Assembly: GCF_001866075.3 (NCBI RefSeq)
Contig: NZ_CP063356.1
Coordinates: 310,001-374,000, forward strand
Reading direction: 5' to 3'
DNA length: 64,000 nucleotides
Source of the DNA: Anaerobacillus isosaccharinicus
GTDB lineage: Bacteria; Bacillota; Bacilli; Bacillales; Anaerobacillaceae
Shown: positions 8,161 through 16,619 of the stretch, piece by piece
Layout: each line of letters begins with the position of its first letter
Numbering within the stretch: the first letter of the stretch is position 1
Position numbers and translations under genes: made by a program
The notes under the pieces: model-generated
Told to the model about the DNA's origin: nothing
What the model saw: only the letters and a program-made list of their open reading frames with translations
Database searches by the model: none

Positions 8161-9024
8161 ATGAGCAATAACTTACCTTCATCTTTTCCTCCACAGCATC
8201 AAGACAAGCAGCCTGGTATTGAAACAATGATGAAGCCTCGACCTCTTTTTGATGACCCTAACTATAAAGCCAGTGGAAAATTATCTGGGAAGGTAGCATT
8301 CATTACTGGCGGCGATAGTGGCATTGGCCGAGCCGTAGCTATTGCCTTTGCTAAAGAAGGCGCAAACGTGGCAATCGCTTATTTGGACGAAACAGAAGAT
8401 GCAACGGAAACAAAGCAGCTTATCGAGGCTAAAGGAGCACAATGTTTACTTTTACAGGGCGATATTGCCGAAGAAATGATTTGTGTAAAAATGATTGAAG
8501 ATACTGTTAATCAGTTCGGGCAATTAGATATTTTAGTCAATAATGCGGCTTGGCAAGTTGTTCAGAATAACATTAAAAATATTAGCGTCGAGCAATTAGA
8601 ACGAACTTTTCGGATCAACATCTTCTCATGCTTCCATTTTGTGAAAGCTGCACTACCACATTTGAAGCAAGGAAGTTCGATCATTAATACGGCATCTGTT
8701 ACTGCCTACCATGGCCATGAACAGCTTGTTGATTATTCTTCAACAAAGGGCGCAATGGTTACCTTCACGAGATCTTTATCGATGCAGCTAGCAGGACAAG
8801 GTATTCGTGTTAATGGGGTAGCTCCTGGACCAATCTGGACCCCGCTTATTCCAGCCTCTTTCCAGGCTAGTCAGGTAGCAAGCTTCGGTAGTAAAACACC
8901 AATGAAACGAGCGGGGCAACCATTTGAGTTGGCTCCTGCGTACGTTTATCTAGCTTCCGATGATTCTTCTTATGTTTCAGGACAAATGATTCATATCAAC
9001 GGTGGCGAAATCGTAAACGGATGA
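8161..9024 (+). CDS. Short-chain dehydrogenase/reductase (YhdF/YdaD-like)
   Basis: 287 residues, longer than a minimal SDR because of a 40-residue N-terminal extension rich in Pro and Gln, as in B. subtilis YhdF/YdaD general stress dehydrogenases. Cofactor motif TGGDSGIG near residues 50-57, NNAA near 129, catalytic Ser in NTASVTAY and YSSTKGA (Tyr-x-x-x-Lys). C-terminus SGQMIHINGG is typical. AAGGGAG precedes ATG 8161. Substrate unknown; soluble NAD(P)-dependent enzyme. Confidence 0.9.
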   Translation: MSNNLPSSFPPQHQDKQPGIETMMKPRPLFDDPNYKASGKLSGKVAFITGGDSGIGRAVAIAFAKEGANVAIAYLDETEDATETKQLIEAKGAQCLLLQGDIAEEMICVKMIEDTVNQFGQLDILVNNAAWQVVQNNIKNISVEQLERTFRINIFSCFHFVKAALPHLKQGSSIINTASVTAYHGHEQLVDYSSTKGAMVTFTRSLSMQLAGQGIRVNGVAPGPIWTPLIPASFQASQVASFGSKTPMKRAGQPFELAPAYVYLASDDSSYVSGQMIHINGGEIVNG

Positions 9025-9188
9025 CCCAATGGGTTGTCCATTTTTTAATAAACGGGGCAATTACTCTACTAATCTACTATTCAAAAAGAATTCGATCATC
9101 AGTAATTTCTAGGTATCCTATTATTCTATTTTAAGATAAAATAGGATTATAGTTCCACTACTTTAGTACAAATGAAAAGGTGGTGATC

Positions 9189-10724
9189 ATGATGGATTTA
9201 TTACATATTATTTTACTTTTCTCTTCTTTTATTTTTGGAATTATGGCCAATTTCTTTCGGTTTCTAGTTAATGATAAATGGAATAAAATAATCTTAATAG
9301 CGCTCACATTAGTAATTGTAAAAATACATAGTATTGCCCTAGATTTTTCTAGTGTAAGTTGGACATTCTTCATCGTTATATTTATTACTGCATACTCGTT
9401 TCAACTTAAAGGTGCAGTAATTTCAGCTCTTATAAGTTGGTTGATTGTTTCGGCTTATATTGGCATGGTCCCTTTATTATTAGCAAGTTATCTTATTTTT
9501 GCTTTTTTTATTGGGTCAGTTTGTCAATTTTACTATAATAAAAAGAAAGAACAACAGCGGTGGCTTTCCACATTAATGAAGCAATCAAAACAACTAGATG
9601 TATTTCGTGAAATAAGCCTAGCAATGCAACAAACCCTTCAGTTAGATAAACTTCTGCAAATTATTCTGATATCGGTGACAGCAGGTCATGGACTTGGTTT
9701 TAATAGAGCGATGATCTTTCTCAAATCGCCAGAAAAAAATCAATTAAACGGGATTATGGGAATTGGACCAATGAATGCAAATGAAGGCTTTAATACTTGG
9801 GAAAGGCTTGCCAAAAGTAATTTAAAGCTCCTAGACCTAATTAAACTTAATTATGACAAAGATACTATCGACCCAGAACTAAATGCGTTACTTAAATCAA
9901 TCTCTATCGATTTAAAGAACGAAACGATTTTAGAGAAATCTATTCAAGAAGGTATTCCTTACAATATTGAAAAAATTGATCAAGCCGACCCTTCACAAAA
10001 GCTATTTTTAGATTTGTTTCAAATGCAAGCGTTTGCGGTAATTCCTTTACTTAATCAAGGAAACCAAATCGGTGTGTTAATTATTGATAATATTGTCAAT
10101 AACCAACCAATAACGGAGGATGATATTGACAGTGTTATTCCACTAGCAAACCAAGCTGCTATTGCCATTGAACATGCAAATCTTTATAAACAAATAGAAA
10201 ATATGGCGTTAAAAGATGGGCTAACAGGCTTACTAAATCACAGGTCATTTGAATCTTATTCAAAAAACCTCTTTGCAAGCGCGACTACGACCAAAAAAAC
10301 ACTCTCAATGATCATATTTGATATCGATTCTTTTAAACATTTTAATGATACCAACGGTCACTTATTAGGTAATGAAGTATTAATTCAACTAGCTTTAATT
10401 ATTCAACAGTCTTTAAGAGGTAATGATTTGGCATTCCGTTTTGGTGGAGAGGAATTTATTGTTTTATTACCGAACACAAGTGAAGAAAAAGCTGTCATTG
10501 TAGGGGAAAGAATTCGTTACAATATTGAAAAAGCAATTTTCCCTAATGAGGAAAAGCAACCAAAAGGTACGTTAACAGTTAGTGTTGGGGTTGCCTCAAC
10601 TGAAAAATATGAATTTAAACAAGTTTCTTCTTTTATCGAGGCTGCTGATAGTGCCCTATATAAAGCAAAAAATCAAGGTAGAAATAAAGTTGTCTTATAT
10701 AAGGAGGAGGCTAGCCATGAATGA
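9189..10724 (+). CDS. Membrane GAF-GGDEF diguanylate cyclase
   Basis: About 511 residues. Five or so hydrophobic segments occupy residues 1-120, followed by a linker, a GAF domain (about 140-325) and a GGDEF domain with LKDGLTGLLNHRSFE, the metal/substrate segment MIIFDIDSFKHFNDTNGH and the active motif FRFGGEEF. It should make cyclic di-GMP from GTP. The sequence AAGGTGGTGATC directly in front of ATG 9189/9192 is an extended ribosome binding site, so I prefer these over the GTG at 9180. Overlaps the next gene by 8 bp. Confidence 0.92.
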   Translation: MMDLLHIILLFSSFIFGIMANFFRFLVNDKWNKIILIALTLVIVKIHSIALDFSSVSWTFFIVIFITAYSFQLKGAVISALISWLIVSAYIGMVPLLLASYLIFAFFIGSVCQFYYNKKKEQQRWLSTLMKQSKQLDVFREISLAMQQTLQLDKLLQIILISVTAGHGLGFNRAMIFLKSPEKNQLNGIMGIGPMNANEGFNTWERLAKSNLKLLDLIKLNYDKDTIDPELNALLKSISIDLKNETILEKSIQEGIPYNIEKIDQADPSQKLFLDLFQMQAFAVIPLLNQGNQIGVLIIDNIVNNQPITEDDIDSVIPLANQAAIAIEHANLYKQIENMALKDGLTGLLNHRSFESYSKNLFASATTTKKTLSMIIFDIDSFKHFNDTNGHLLGNEVLIQLALIIQQSLRGNDLAFRFGGEEFIVLLPNTSEEKAVIVGERIRYNIEKAIFPNEEKQPKGTLTVSVGVASTEKYEFKQVSSFIEAADSALYKAKNQGRNKVVLYKEEASHE

Positions 10725-11223
10725 ATTTATTTTTATCACTGGCATATTCCTATTTTTAGCGACGATTGTTTTGACCGAGCGGGCTTTTTATCACTTGGCA
10801 ATGAAACTTACAGAAATGCATTTCGAAAAAAAGTACAGTTATTCAATCGTCAATATGAGCTTTTCATTTGAACAAATGGTTTATCTTGTTAAGCTACCGA
10901 GTAATTCTCCGATTTTCAGAGAAGCAAAAATAGAACAACTTTCCATTGACTATGATTATAGTTCTTATATGTTTCCTAACATAAGGGGAATTAGTGTTAA
11001 TTTAAAGTCGGATCAAGATCAAGTAACTCTAGCATATCTCCCAATAGAAAGCTACCGTAGTCCTGTTCTTGACAAGCTCCTAAAAGAAGGAGCGATTAAT
11101 TTCGGTACGTATCGAAAAATAAGCACATGCAAAATTAGACATCCGAAAATGAAAGAAATCATTATTGAGGAAGTGTTCCGAAAGCTTCAAGTCGGTAGAT
11201 ATGAGAAATTAAAGAAATCATGA
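10717..11223 (+). CDS. Hypothetical membrane-anchored protein
   Basis: 168 residues. ATG 10717 follows AAGGAGGAGG and overlaps the end of the diguanylate cyclase gene, so the two are translated together. One N-terminal membrane helix (about 4-22, FIFITGIFLFLATIVL) is followed by a soluble domain with no motif I recognise (RHPKMKEIIIEEVF near the end). Context suggests a role with the cyclase, but this is inference. Confidence 0.75.
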   Translation: MNEFIFITGIFLFLATIVLTERAFYHLAMKLTEMHFEKKYSYSIVNMSFSFEQMVYLVKLPSNSPIFREAKIEQLSIDYDYSSYMFPNIRGISVNLKSDQDQVTLAYLPIESYRSPVLDKLLKEGAINFGTYRKISTCKIRHPKMKEIIIEEVFRKLQVGRYEKLKKS

Positions 11224-11250
11224 GCGTACTTCAGCTCATGATTTCTTTAT
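11214..11250 (+). terminator. Terminator of the cyclase operon
   Basis: A perfect 12-bp stem, GAAATCATGAGC (11214-11225) with GCTCATGATTTC (11234-11245), followed by TTTAT. It includes the stop codon of the preceding gene. Confidence 0.8.
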
Positions 11251-11256
11251 TTCAAT

Positions 11257-11652
11257 CTATTTTCTATTTAACCTCGGAATAAGATAGATTGCTAAACCAG
11301 CTACAATAACATGAACTAGATGGGCAGCTGTTTTATATTGTTCTAATAAGTCTACTTCTGCCATATAGGTGTTCCCAATAAAACCTATCAAAACAACAAT
11401 GATGAAATACAATGTTGGGCGACTAGTGAATTTCTGTAATAAATAGAAGAAAATTGTCCCAATGAATACTGCAAAAAATGAAACAAATAGGATAAACACA
11501 ACATACAATGTATCTCTACTTTCTCCAATAAGCTCAATTGAAAAGCCAAAGATGAAACTAGAAACCATAAAAATCACTACAGAAACAATTGCCGTCATGA
11601 GCCCGGCAATAAAACCAGATTTCACATACGATAGAAATTTCTCCTTAAACAT
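11257..11652 (-). CDS. Small four-helix membrane protein
   Basis: 131 residues from ATG 11650-11652, which follows GAGGTGG; the upstream GTG at 11661 overlaps that site and is less likely. Four hydrophobic helices: about 12-35, 45-70, 75-95 and 105-125, ending in HLVHVIVAGLAIYLIPRLNRK. It resembles small uncharacterised membrane proteins of Bacilli, function unknown. It lies just after the NmrA-like gene on the same strand (10 bp gap) and may be the third gene of the MarR operon. Confidence 0.7.
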   Translation of the reverse strand: MFKEKFLSYVKSGFIAGLMTAIVSVVIFMVSSFIFGFSIELIGESRDTLYVVFILFVSFFAVFIGTIFFYLLQKFTSRPTLYFIIVVLIGFIGNTYMAEVDLLEQYKTAAHLVHVIVAGLAIYLIPRLNRK

Positions 11653-11662
11653 TGAATCCACC

Positions 11663-12523
11663 TCACACTGTTATTTTTGACTTTTCCCAAATACTTTTGT
11701 GATCACAAGCAAACTGTTTAAACGAAATTGGTTTTCTTTGCAGAACTTTTTCTAAATCATCAGTAACTTTTTCTGCTGTTCCCATTCTAGTAAGCAAATA
11801 AAGCATTGTCATGACATTAGCAAACTCTTTTTTTACTCCCCTATTAATCGTCTCCCTTCTAAATTTAAGTAATCCAGGATTTTTATAATCTATATTTCGA
11901 CCAAGCACCTCTGATAAAATTTTGGCAACCTGATAATAATCAATAGCTTCATTACCTGTAAGTGTATAGGATTGAAAAATATGTTTTTCATCAACAAAAC
12001 ACTGAGCGGCTACCGCTCCAATGTCCCTAGTATCAATAAAACTTGTTTTTGCTTTTCCAACTGGAACGAAAATTTCATCTCTTGCGCGGATCTCTTCTTG
12101 GTGGGTAGTGCTTAAATTTTGCATGAAGAAACCAGGTCTTAAAAATGTATACGGGATTGCCATTTCCCTAATCATATCTTCAATTTTTCTGTGTGGTACT
12201 ATCGGGTTTTTCTCGACACCCAATAATGAAACGAAGACAACTTGTTTAATCCCTTTTGCACTAACCGCCTCTAAAAAAGGGCGCATATCCTTTTTCGGAT
12301 CTGCAAGCTGAGGTGGTCTTACTAAAAAGATACGATCAACATCTCTTAAAGCATCATCAAATGTAGCTTTATTTAAAAAATCGAATTGAACTTTTTCGCA
12401 GTCTAACTCCCCCTTCTCAACATTAAAAAATGCAGCTTTTACCGCTTCTCCTTTTTTAATTAACTCAGAAACAACGTACTTGCCAATATTTCCTGTAGCC
12501 CCTGTTACTAAGATTTTCCCCAT
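11663..12523 (-). CDS. NmrA-like NAD(P)-binding protein
   Basis: 286 residues with an N-terminal dinucleotide-binding motif TGATGNIGKYV and FLVRPPQLAD typical of atypical short-chain dehydrogenases (NmrA/YtfG-like quinone or redox-sensing proteins). The usual catalytic YxxxK is absent. Start is ATG 12521-12523, two bases after the marR stop, so translation is coupled. It is probably part of a stress response controlled by that MarR. Confidence 0.85.
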   Translation of the reverse strand: MGKILVTGATGNIGKYVVSELIKKGEAVKAAFFNVEKGELDCEKVQFDFLNKATFDDALRDVDRIFLVRPPQLADPKKDMRPFLEAVSAKGIKQVVFVSLLGVEKNPIVPHRKIEDMIREMAIPYTFLRPGFFMQNLSTTHQEEIRARDEIFVPVGKAKTSFIDTRDIGAVAAQCFVDEKHIFQSYTLTGNEAIDYYQVAKILSEVLGRNIDYKNPGLLKFRRETINRGVKKEFANVMTMLYLLTRMGTAEKVTDDLEKVLQRKPISFKQFACDHKSIWEKSKITV

Positions 12524-12525
12524 GA

Positions 12526-12969
12526 CTATTCTCCTCTCAAATTAACAACCAAATTAGTTAAATATGAAACAAGTCTCTCTTTATCTGTTTCACTAAAATT
12601 CTTTAATGCTTCTTCAATTGTTGCTTCATTCAGTTCCTCTAAGGATGGTATTAGATTTACGCTTGCTTTAGTTAAGCTAATAATCTGTGCCCGTTTATCT
12701 TTTGGATGAGGCTTCTTCTCGATAAAACCCTTTTCTACTAAACGGTTGATAATTCCAGATATTGTTGGTTTATCCATATCAAGACGTTCAGCAATCGAAA
12801 CTGCCGTAAAACTATCGATTGTTGCTCCAAACTGTTGTTGTAATTGTATATCTTTAATGACCGCCCACTGAGATACGGTAAAGTTCTCTTCTTCTAGTCG
12901 TTTTTGTAAATTTCCCTTCATGAGCTTTGCTGATAATTGAATTAAATAACCGATGTTCATTTTTTTCAC
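12526..12969 (-). CDS. MarR-family transcriptional regulator
   Basis: 147 residues, winged helix at about 55-95 (SIAERLDMDKPTISGIINRLVEKGFIEK, then PHPKDKRAQIISLT). First gene of an operon with the NmrA-like protein and perhaps the small membrane protein. Two palindromes lie immediately upstream, so it is likely autoregulated. No Cys pairs, unlike the MarR at 5.9 kb. The ligand cannot be inferred. Confidence 0.9.
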   Translation of the reverse strand: MKKMNIGYLIQLSAKLMKGNLQKRLEEENFTVSQWAVIKDIQLQQQFGATIDSFTAVSIAERLDMDKPTISGIINRLVEKGFIEKKPHPKDKRAQIISLTKASVNLIPSLEELNEATIEEALKNFSETDKERLVSYLTNLVVNLRGE

Positions 12970-12976
12970 CTACAAT

Positions 12977-13028
12977 TAGTTAGTATACTAACTATAATAT
13001 ACCACACAATTAGTTAGTGTGCTAACTA
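12977..13028. promoter_or_regulatory. Tandem MarR operators
   Basis: TAGTTAGTATACTAACTA (12977-12994) is a perfect 18-bp palindrome. TAGTTAGTGTGCTAACTA (13011-13028) is a second copy with a degenerate centre, 34 bp away. They sit just upstream of the marR start. Confidence 0.75.
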
Positions 13029-13074
13029 TTTATTTTTTTATTTGAGTTTTTACGCCTAATCAAGCTAATTATTT

Positions 13075-13107
13075 TCGAAAAAAAACACTAAGTTTTCACT
13101 TAGTGTT
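13075..13107 (-). terminator. Terminator of the 13.1-14.1 kb gene
   Basis: AACACTAAG/CTTAGTGTT stem (13084-13092 with 13099-13107) followed on the minus strand by a run of T. Confidence 0.85.
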
Positions 13108-14071
13108 CTGATCGTTTATATATGAGTTCATCCCAAGAGAGTCGTCGGTCTAAAGATCCAATAGAGCCTGAACCCCCCACATAATAGCGTTGCCCATTAT
13201 TATTCTGCAAATGAAAATACGGCAATATTCTTGCTAAGCTATCTCCTGAAGCTTCGATCATACTGGGAGTAAATGGAAAATAGATCAACAAAGATGAATT
13301 TTTAATTTCATGAGGTAAACTAAGCTGCTCACCATCAAACTCTTCAATTGCATTGTTATATCGGTCAAAGTCGTGTTGATAATTATAAAGAACCTCTCCC
13401 TCGTAATAGTCGTCAGGCATACCTGGTAACCAAAACCCGATCTCTTCTAAAGTATGACCTGATGTCCCAGCTAATCTTACAACAAACCCTTCTGGTATGT
13501 CATAATTGTCCCCAACAAAAAAATACATAAGCCCTTCCAGACTCCAGCCTGTTTCTTTCTCATTTTTCGTGATTAGTCGATATTTATAATGATTGTCGAC
13601 TGGAAACTTTACCTTCTTATTTTTAACTGTCATGGAGATTTGGTTTAAAGCAAACTCTTTTTCTAAACTTCCTTTAATAGTTGTCGTAGAAATACTCCCT
13701 ACCTCAGCAAAGCTCGCTCCATTAAGATAGAGTTCAACTTCACCACCGACATTTCGGTTGTACCATTTAACCTCACTTGAATGAGGAATTCGTAATTCGT
13801 ATTCTCCACCTAATGCAGCAAAAATCTTATCTGAATCATCAATAAAGCTTATTTCGTTAATGATAGGCGGCTTTTCCCAAGGATATGTTTTAATCCACCT
13901 TACTGGTAAGGTGATAGGGACCATTACTTCTTCCTCGTCTATAACAACTATCTCCAACCCTTTATGTTTTTCGGGATAAATCCCACCTCTAACTGGTGCC
14001 TCACTGTACCACCAGATCATAAATGCTAACGGAAAAATCCCTACTACAGCGATTATCCCCAACTTTTTCAT
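13100..14071 (-). CDS. Hypothetical membrane-anchored extracytoplasmic protein
   Basis: 323 residues. N-terminus MKKLGIIAVVGIFPLAFMIWW is a signal anchor with no lipobox Cys; the rest is hydrophilic and beta-rich with many aromatics (for example PYFHLQNNNGQRYYVGG near the C-terminus). I recognise no family. It stands alone with its own terminator. It is probably displayed outside the membrane, function unknown. Confidence 0.75.
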   Translation of the reverse strand: MKKLGIIAVVGIFPLAFMIWWYSEAPVRGGIYPEKHKGLEIVVIDEEEVMVPITLPVRWIKTYPWEKPPIINEISFIDDSDKIFAALGGEYELRIPHSSEVKWYNRNVGGEVELYLNGASFAEVGSISTTTIKGSLEKEFALNQISMTVKNKKVKFPVDNHYKYRLITKNEKETGWSLEGLMYFFVGDNYDIPEGFVVRLAGTSGHTLEEIGFWLPGMPDDYYEGEVLYNYQHDFDRYNNAIEEFDGEQLSLPHEIKNSSLLIYFPFTPSMIEASGDSLARILPYFHLQNNNGQRYYVGGSGSIGSLDRRLSWDELIYKRSEH

Positions 14072-14136
14072 CTTATCATCCCTCTTTTCGTTTAAAGCTC
14101 TCTAACATTGTATTATGTAAATAGTGTAAATTGCTA

Positions 14137-14170
14137 TAAAAAAAACTGGTACCCATGTGGATACCAGTTT
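14137..14170 (-). terminator. Terminator of dps
   Basis: AAACTGGTA (14143-14151) pairs with ATACCAGTTT-side bases (14161-14170), followed on the minus strand by an A/T run giving U residues. Confidence 0.8.
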
Positions 14171-14176
14171 CATTCA

Positions 14177-14617
14177 TTAACCTAAATATGCTTTTAACAT
14201 CCAAACGTGTTGCTCTAAAGATGTTTTAATGCCGATGAACATATCAGCAGTAGACTCATCTCCAGCTTCTTCAGCTAAAGCAATCGTCTCGTTTGATGCT
14301 GCGATTACCTTTTCAAAATCAGCAGCAAGGATCGCTACCATTTCTTTTGCCTCTTCCTTACTTGATGCTTCTTCGATTGAAGACACTTCTAAGTACTCTT
14401 TTAAAGTAGCTAGTGGTTTACCTTCAATTGTTAGAATACGTTCTGCAATTGAGTCAATATAAGTTGCAGCCTCAGTGTAATACTCTTCAAACTTTGTGTG
14501 TAAAGTGAAGAATTCAGGACCTGTAACATACCAGTGGTAGTTGTGTAATTTCGTAAATAAAATGTTCCAATCCGCTAATTGACTATTAAGTGAACGAACT
14601 AATTTTTCATTTCCCAT
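14177..14617 (-). CDS. dps: Dps-family ferritin-like DNA-protection protein
   Basis: 146 residues, typical Dps/MrgA length. The ferroxidase ligands are visible: [20 protein letters not shown] (His pair) and [14 protein letters not shown] (Asp/Glu). Such dodecamers store iron, consume hydrogen peroxide and may coat DNA. A Fur-family box lies 66 bp upstream, consistent with iron or peroxide control. Single-gene unit with its own terminator. Confidence 0.93.
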   Translation of the reverse strand: MGNEKLVRSLNSQLADWNILFTKLHNYHWYVTGPEFFTLHTKFEEYYTEAATYIDSIAERILTIEGKPLATLKEYLEVSSIEEASSKEEAKEMVAILAADFEKVIAASNETIALAEEAGDESTADMFIGIKTSLEQHVWMLKAYLG

Positions 14618-14682
14618 GTTTTAAGACACTCCTTATTCTCTTTGATAATTCTATAGTAACAAACTTTTTAATAAATATCAAA

Positions 14683-14697
14683 TGATATTAATTATCA
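14683..14697. promoter_or_regulatory. Fur-family (Fur/PerR) box upstream of dps
   Basis: TGATATTAATTATCA matches the 7-1-7 consensus TGATAATNATTATCA at all but one position. PerR and Fur boxes are similar, so which protein binds is not decided by sequence; PerR control of dps/mrgA is known in Bacillus. Confidence 0.55.
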
Positions 14698-14901
14698 AAT
14701 AATAATTATTGTTTTGTTATGAACCTCACACTTAATAAGATAACCCTAAACAGAATATCCGAAACATGTTTTTCTTTAGTGTTATTTCTACAAATTACAT
14801 GTAAATTCCTGCACCAATTTTTGAAGAATATATGACAGTTATCATATATGCAATCGCTATCATATTGGGTACAATTAAGGAGTATATGAAATTAATACTT
14901 A

Positions 14902-14924
14902 TTCCTATTATCTGGTAATAGGAA
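14902..14924. promoter_or_regulatory. Palindrome upstream of degV
   Basis: TTCCTATTA (14902-14910), 5-base spacer, TAATAGGAA (14916-14924). It lies 63 bp before the degV start and may be an operator or an mRNA leader hairpin. The rest of 14.70-14.99 kb holds no gene that I can see. Confidence 0.35.
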
Positions 14925-14986
14925 ATAATTTAAATGCATAATTGCGTTTTATTTTGCAAAAATCTAAAGAAAAAGGGTTTGAGCCT

Positions 14987-15841
14987 ATGAGTAAAAAAAT
15001 AGCTTGGGTTACAGATAGTACAGCATATATTACGGAAGAACTTCGTGCGAATCCTGATGTTTATGTAATGCCACTTGCAATCATCTTCCCTGACCGTACG
15101 TTTGAAGATGGTGTTGATTTAACAACAGAAGAATTGTATTCAAGAATTAATAGTGCAAAAGAAGTTCCAAAAACGTCGCAACCATCTGTTGGTAAATTTG
15201 CTGAGCTTTATGAAAAGCTAAAAGCTGAGTATGATGGTGTTATTGCCGTTCACGTTTCAGGTGTATTAAGTGGAACAGTTGAGAGTTCAAGAGCCGGTAT
15301 GGAAATGGCTGAACTAGACGGTGAAATTGTTGATTCCAAATCAATGTCTTACACAATCACTACGTTAATTTATAAAGGTATGGAATTAGCGAAAACGATT
15401 GACAACCATAAAGAAATCGCTTCAAAGCTACGCGAAGAAGTACTTAGATCTGAGAAGTATGTTTTATTAGGCAGTCTAGATCAATTTTACAAAGGTGGAA
15501 GAATGTCTGGAACACAGTTCCTATTAGGAAACCTTCTGCAAATTAAACCAATCATTACAATTAAAACTACTGGTGAATTTGATTTATTCCAAAAAGTTCG
15601 CTCGGAGAAAAAAGCGGTAAATCGCTTAATCGAATTTTTAGCAGCTTCAAGTGAGAAGCATGACATCACTGAAGTACAAATCATGCATGGTAATGTGTTA
15701 GAAAAAGCATTAGATGTGAAAAAGAAAATCGAAGAGCAATTCCCAAACATGAGCATTGTTGTTGGAGAAATTAGTTCAACGATTGCCGTTCATGCTGGTG
15801 AAGGTACTGTAGCATTAATTTGGCATAACGAGCCTAAATAA
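14987..15841 (+). CDS. DegV-family fatty-acid-binding protein
   Basis: 284 residues from ATG 14987 (a longer frame opens at 14942 but adds an atypical tail). DegV fold: N-terminal KIAWVTDSTAYITEE, the lipid-contact motif TSQPSVGKF near residue 62, HVSGVLSGTVESS near 87, and GSLDQFYKGGRMSG near 165. DegV/FakB proteins bind a fatty acid and present it to the FakA kinase for phospholipid synthesis. Stand-alone gene with its own terminator. Confidence 0.93.
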   Translation: MSKKIAWVTDSTAYITEELRANPDVYVMPLAIIFPDRTFEDGVDLTTEELYSRINSAKEVPKTSQPSVGKFAELYEKLKAEYDGVIAVHVSGVLSGTVESSRAGMEMAELDGEIVDSKSMSYTITTLIYKGMELAKTIDNHKEIASKLREEVLRSEKYVLLGSLDQFYKGGRMSGTQFLLGNLLQIKPIITIKTTGEFDLFQKVRSEKKAVNRLIEFLAASSEKHDITEVQIMHGNVLEKALDVKKKIEEQFPNMSIVVGEISSTIAVHAGEGTVALIWHNEPK

Positions 15842-15848
15842 AAAATGT

Positions 15849-15893
15849 AAATCGCCAATCAATCAGAGTTGCTGAGTGATTGGCGATTTTTTA
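15849..15893 (+). terminator. Terminator of degV
   Basis: 13-bp stem AAATCGCCAATCA (15849-15861) with TGATTGGCGATTT (15877-15889), then T-rich. Confidence 0.9.
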
Positions 15894-15896
15894 TTT

Positions 15897-16178
15897 TTAT
15901 GATTGAAAGCTCTTTAATAACCGGATAAATTCCTCAGGATGAGAACTTACATAATAAGCAAATACACCCTGATTTGTATGGAGATAAAGGGTACTGTACT
16001 TGTTTTGTGAATGGAGATACGAAACATCTAATACATCTTTTAATTGAAACGTTTTAACTGGGGTAACTATTTTCGTTTCATACAAGTAAAGATAATATTG
16101 TGTTTCAATATATTTTTGCTCTATCCCATGTATTTCTCTTAATACTTTCATAAATGGTTGTTTATAAACTAAAGACAA
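15897..16178 (-). CDS. Small hypothetical protein
   Basis: About 93 residues, beta-rich, with no transmembrane segment (LYLYETKIVTPVKTFQLKDVLDVSYLH and YLHTNQGVFAYYV). The pattern resembles a small PH-like domain protein but I do not recognise the family. Start uncertain: TTG 16176-16178 has AAAGGG at good spacing, GTG 16185-16187 has none. Convergent with degV. Confidence 0.6.
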   Translation of the reverse strand: MSLVYKQPFMKVLREIHGIEQKYIETQYYLYLYETKIVTPVKTFQLKDVLDVSYLHSQNKYSTLYLHTNQGVFAYYVSSHPEEFIRLLKSFQS

Positions 16179-16316
16179 TTTCTTCACCCTTTAAGCTTTG
16201 ACTTTCTATATCTTAACATTCATCTTCTAATAAATAAAATATATATAAACATGGTAAAATAAATGGTACACTCTTTATTAGAACTATACTTTTGTGTAAG
16301 AAAAAGGAGAAATACG

Positions 16317-16499
16317 ATGTCTGAACAAAATGATAAAAAAAAGATTTCTTTACAAGATGCAATTAAACAACAGCTTGAAAATAAAAAGGCAAACCAAGGG
16401 TCTGCTAAAGGTAGTGGCAATTGGAGCAATGCTACGAAATCATTGAAAAGTCAGCAAACTAAAAAAATTAATAACCAACGGAAACGCCAAGGGGTTTAA
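16317..16499 (+). CDS. Small Lys/Gln/Asn-rich protein (60 aa)
   Basis: ATG 16317 follows AAGGAGA. The product is hydrophilic and disordered-looking (MSEQNDKKKISLQDAIKQQL, then repeats of Lys, Asn, Gln, Ser, ending NNQRKRQGV). Strongly basic C-terminus suggests nucleic acid or ribosome contact. No family recognised. It has its own terminator, so it is probably a real expressed gene. Confidence 0.65.
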   Translation: MSEQNDKKKISLQDAIKQQLENKKANQGSAKGSGNWSNATKSLKSQQTKKINNQRKRQGV

Positions 16500-16520
16500 T
16501 AACTAATTGGTATCCTCTAG

Positions 16521-16550
16521 AACAATACTTTCAAAAAGTATTGTTTTTTT
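16521..16550 (+). terminator. Terminator of the 60-aa gene
   Basis: AACAATACTT (16521-16530) pairs with AAGTATTGTT (16536-16545), followed by Ts. Confidence 0.85.
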
Positions 16551-16619
16551 ATTTCTCCCCGATACATAGGCAACTTACATTCGGTAATCCTAGTAAAAAA
16601 GCAATGGAGGAGATATATT

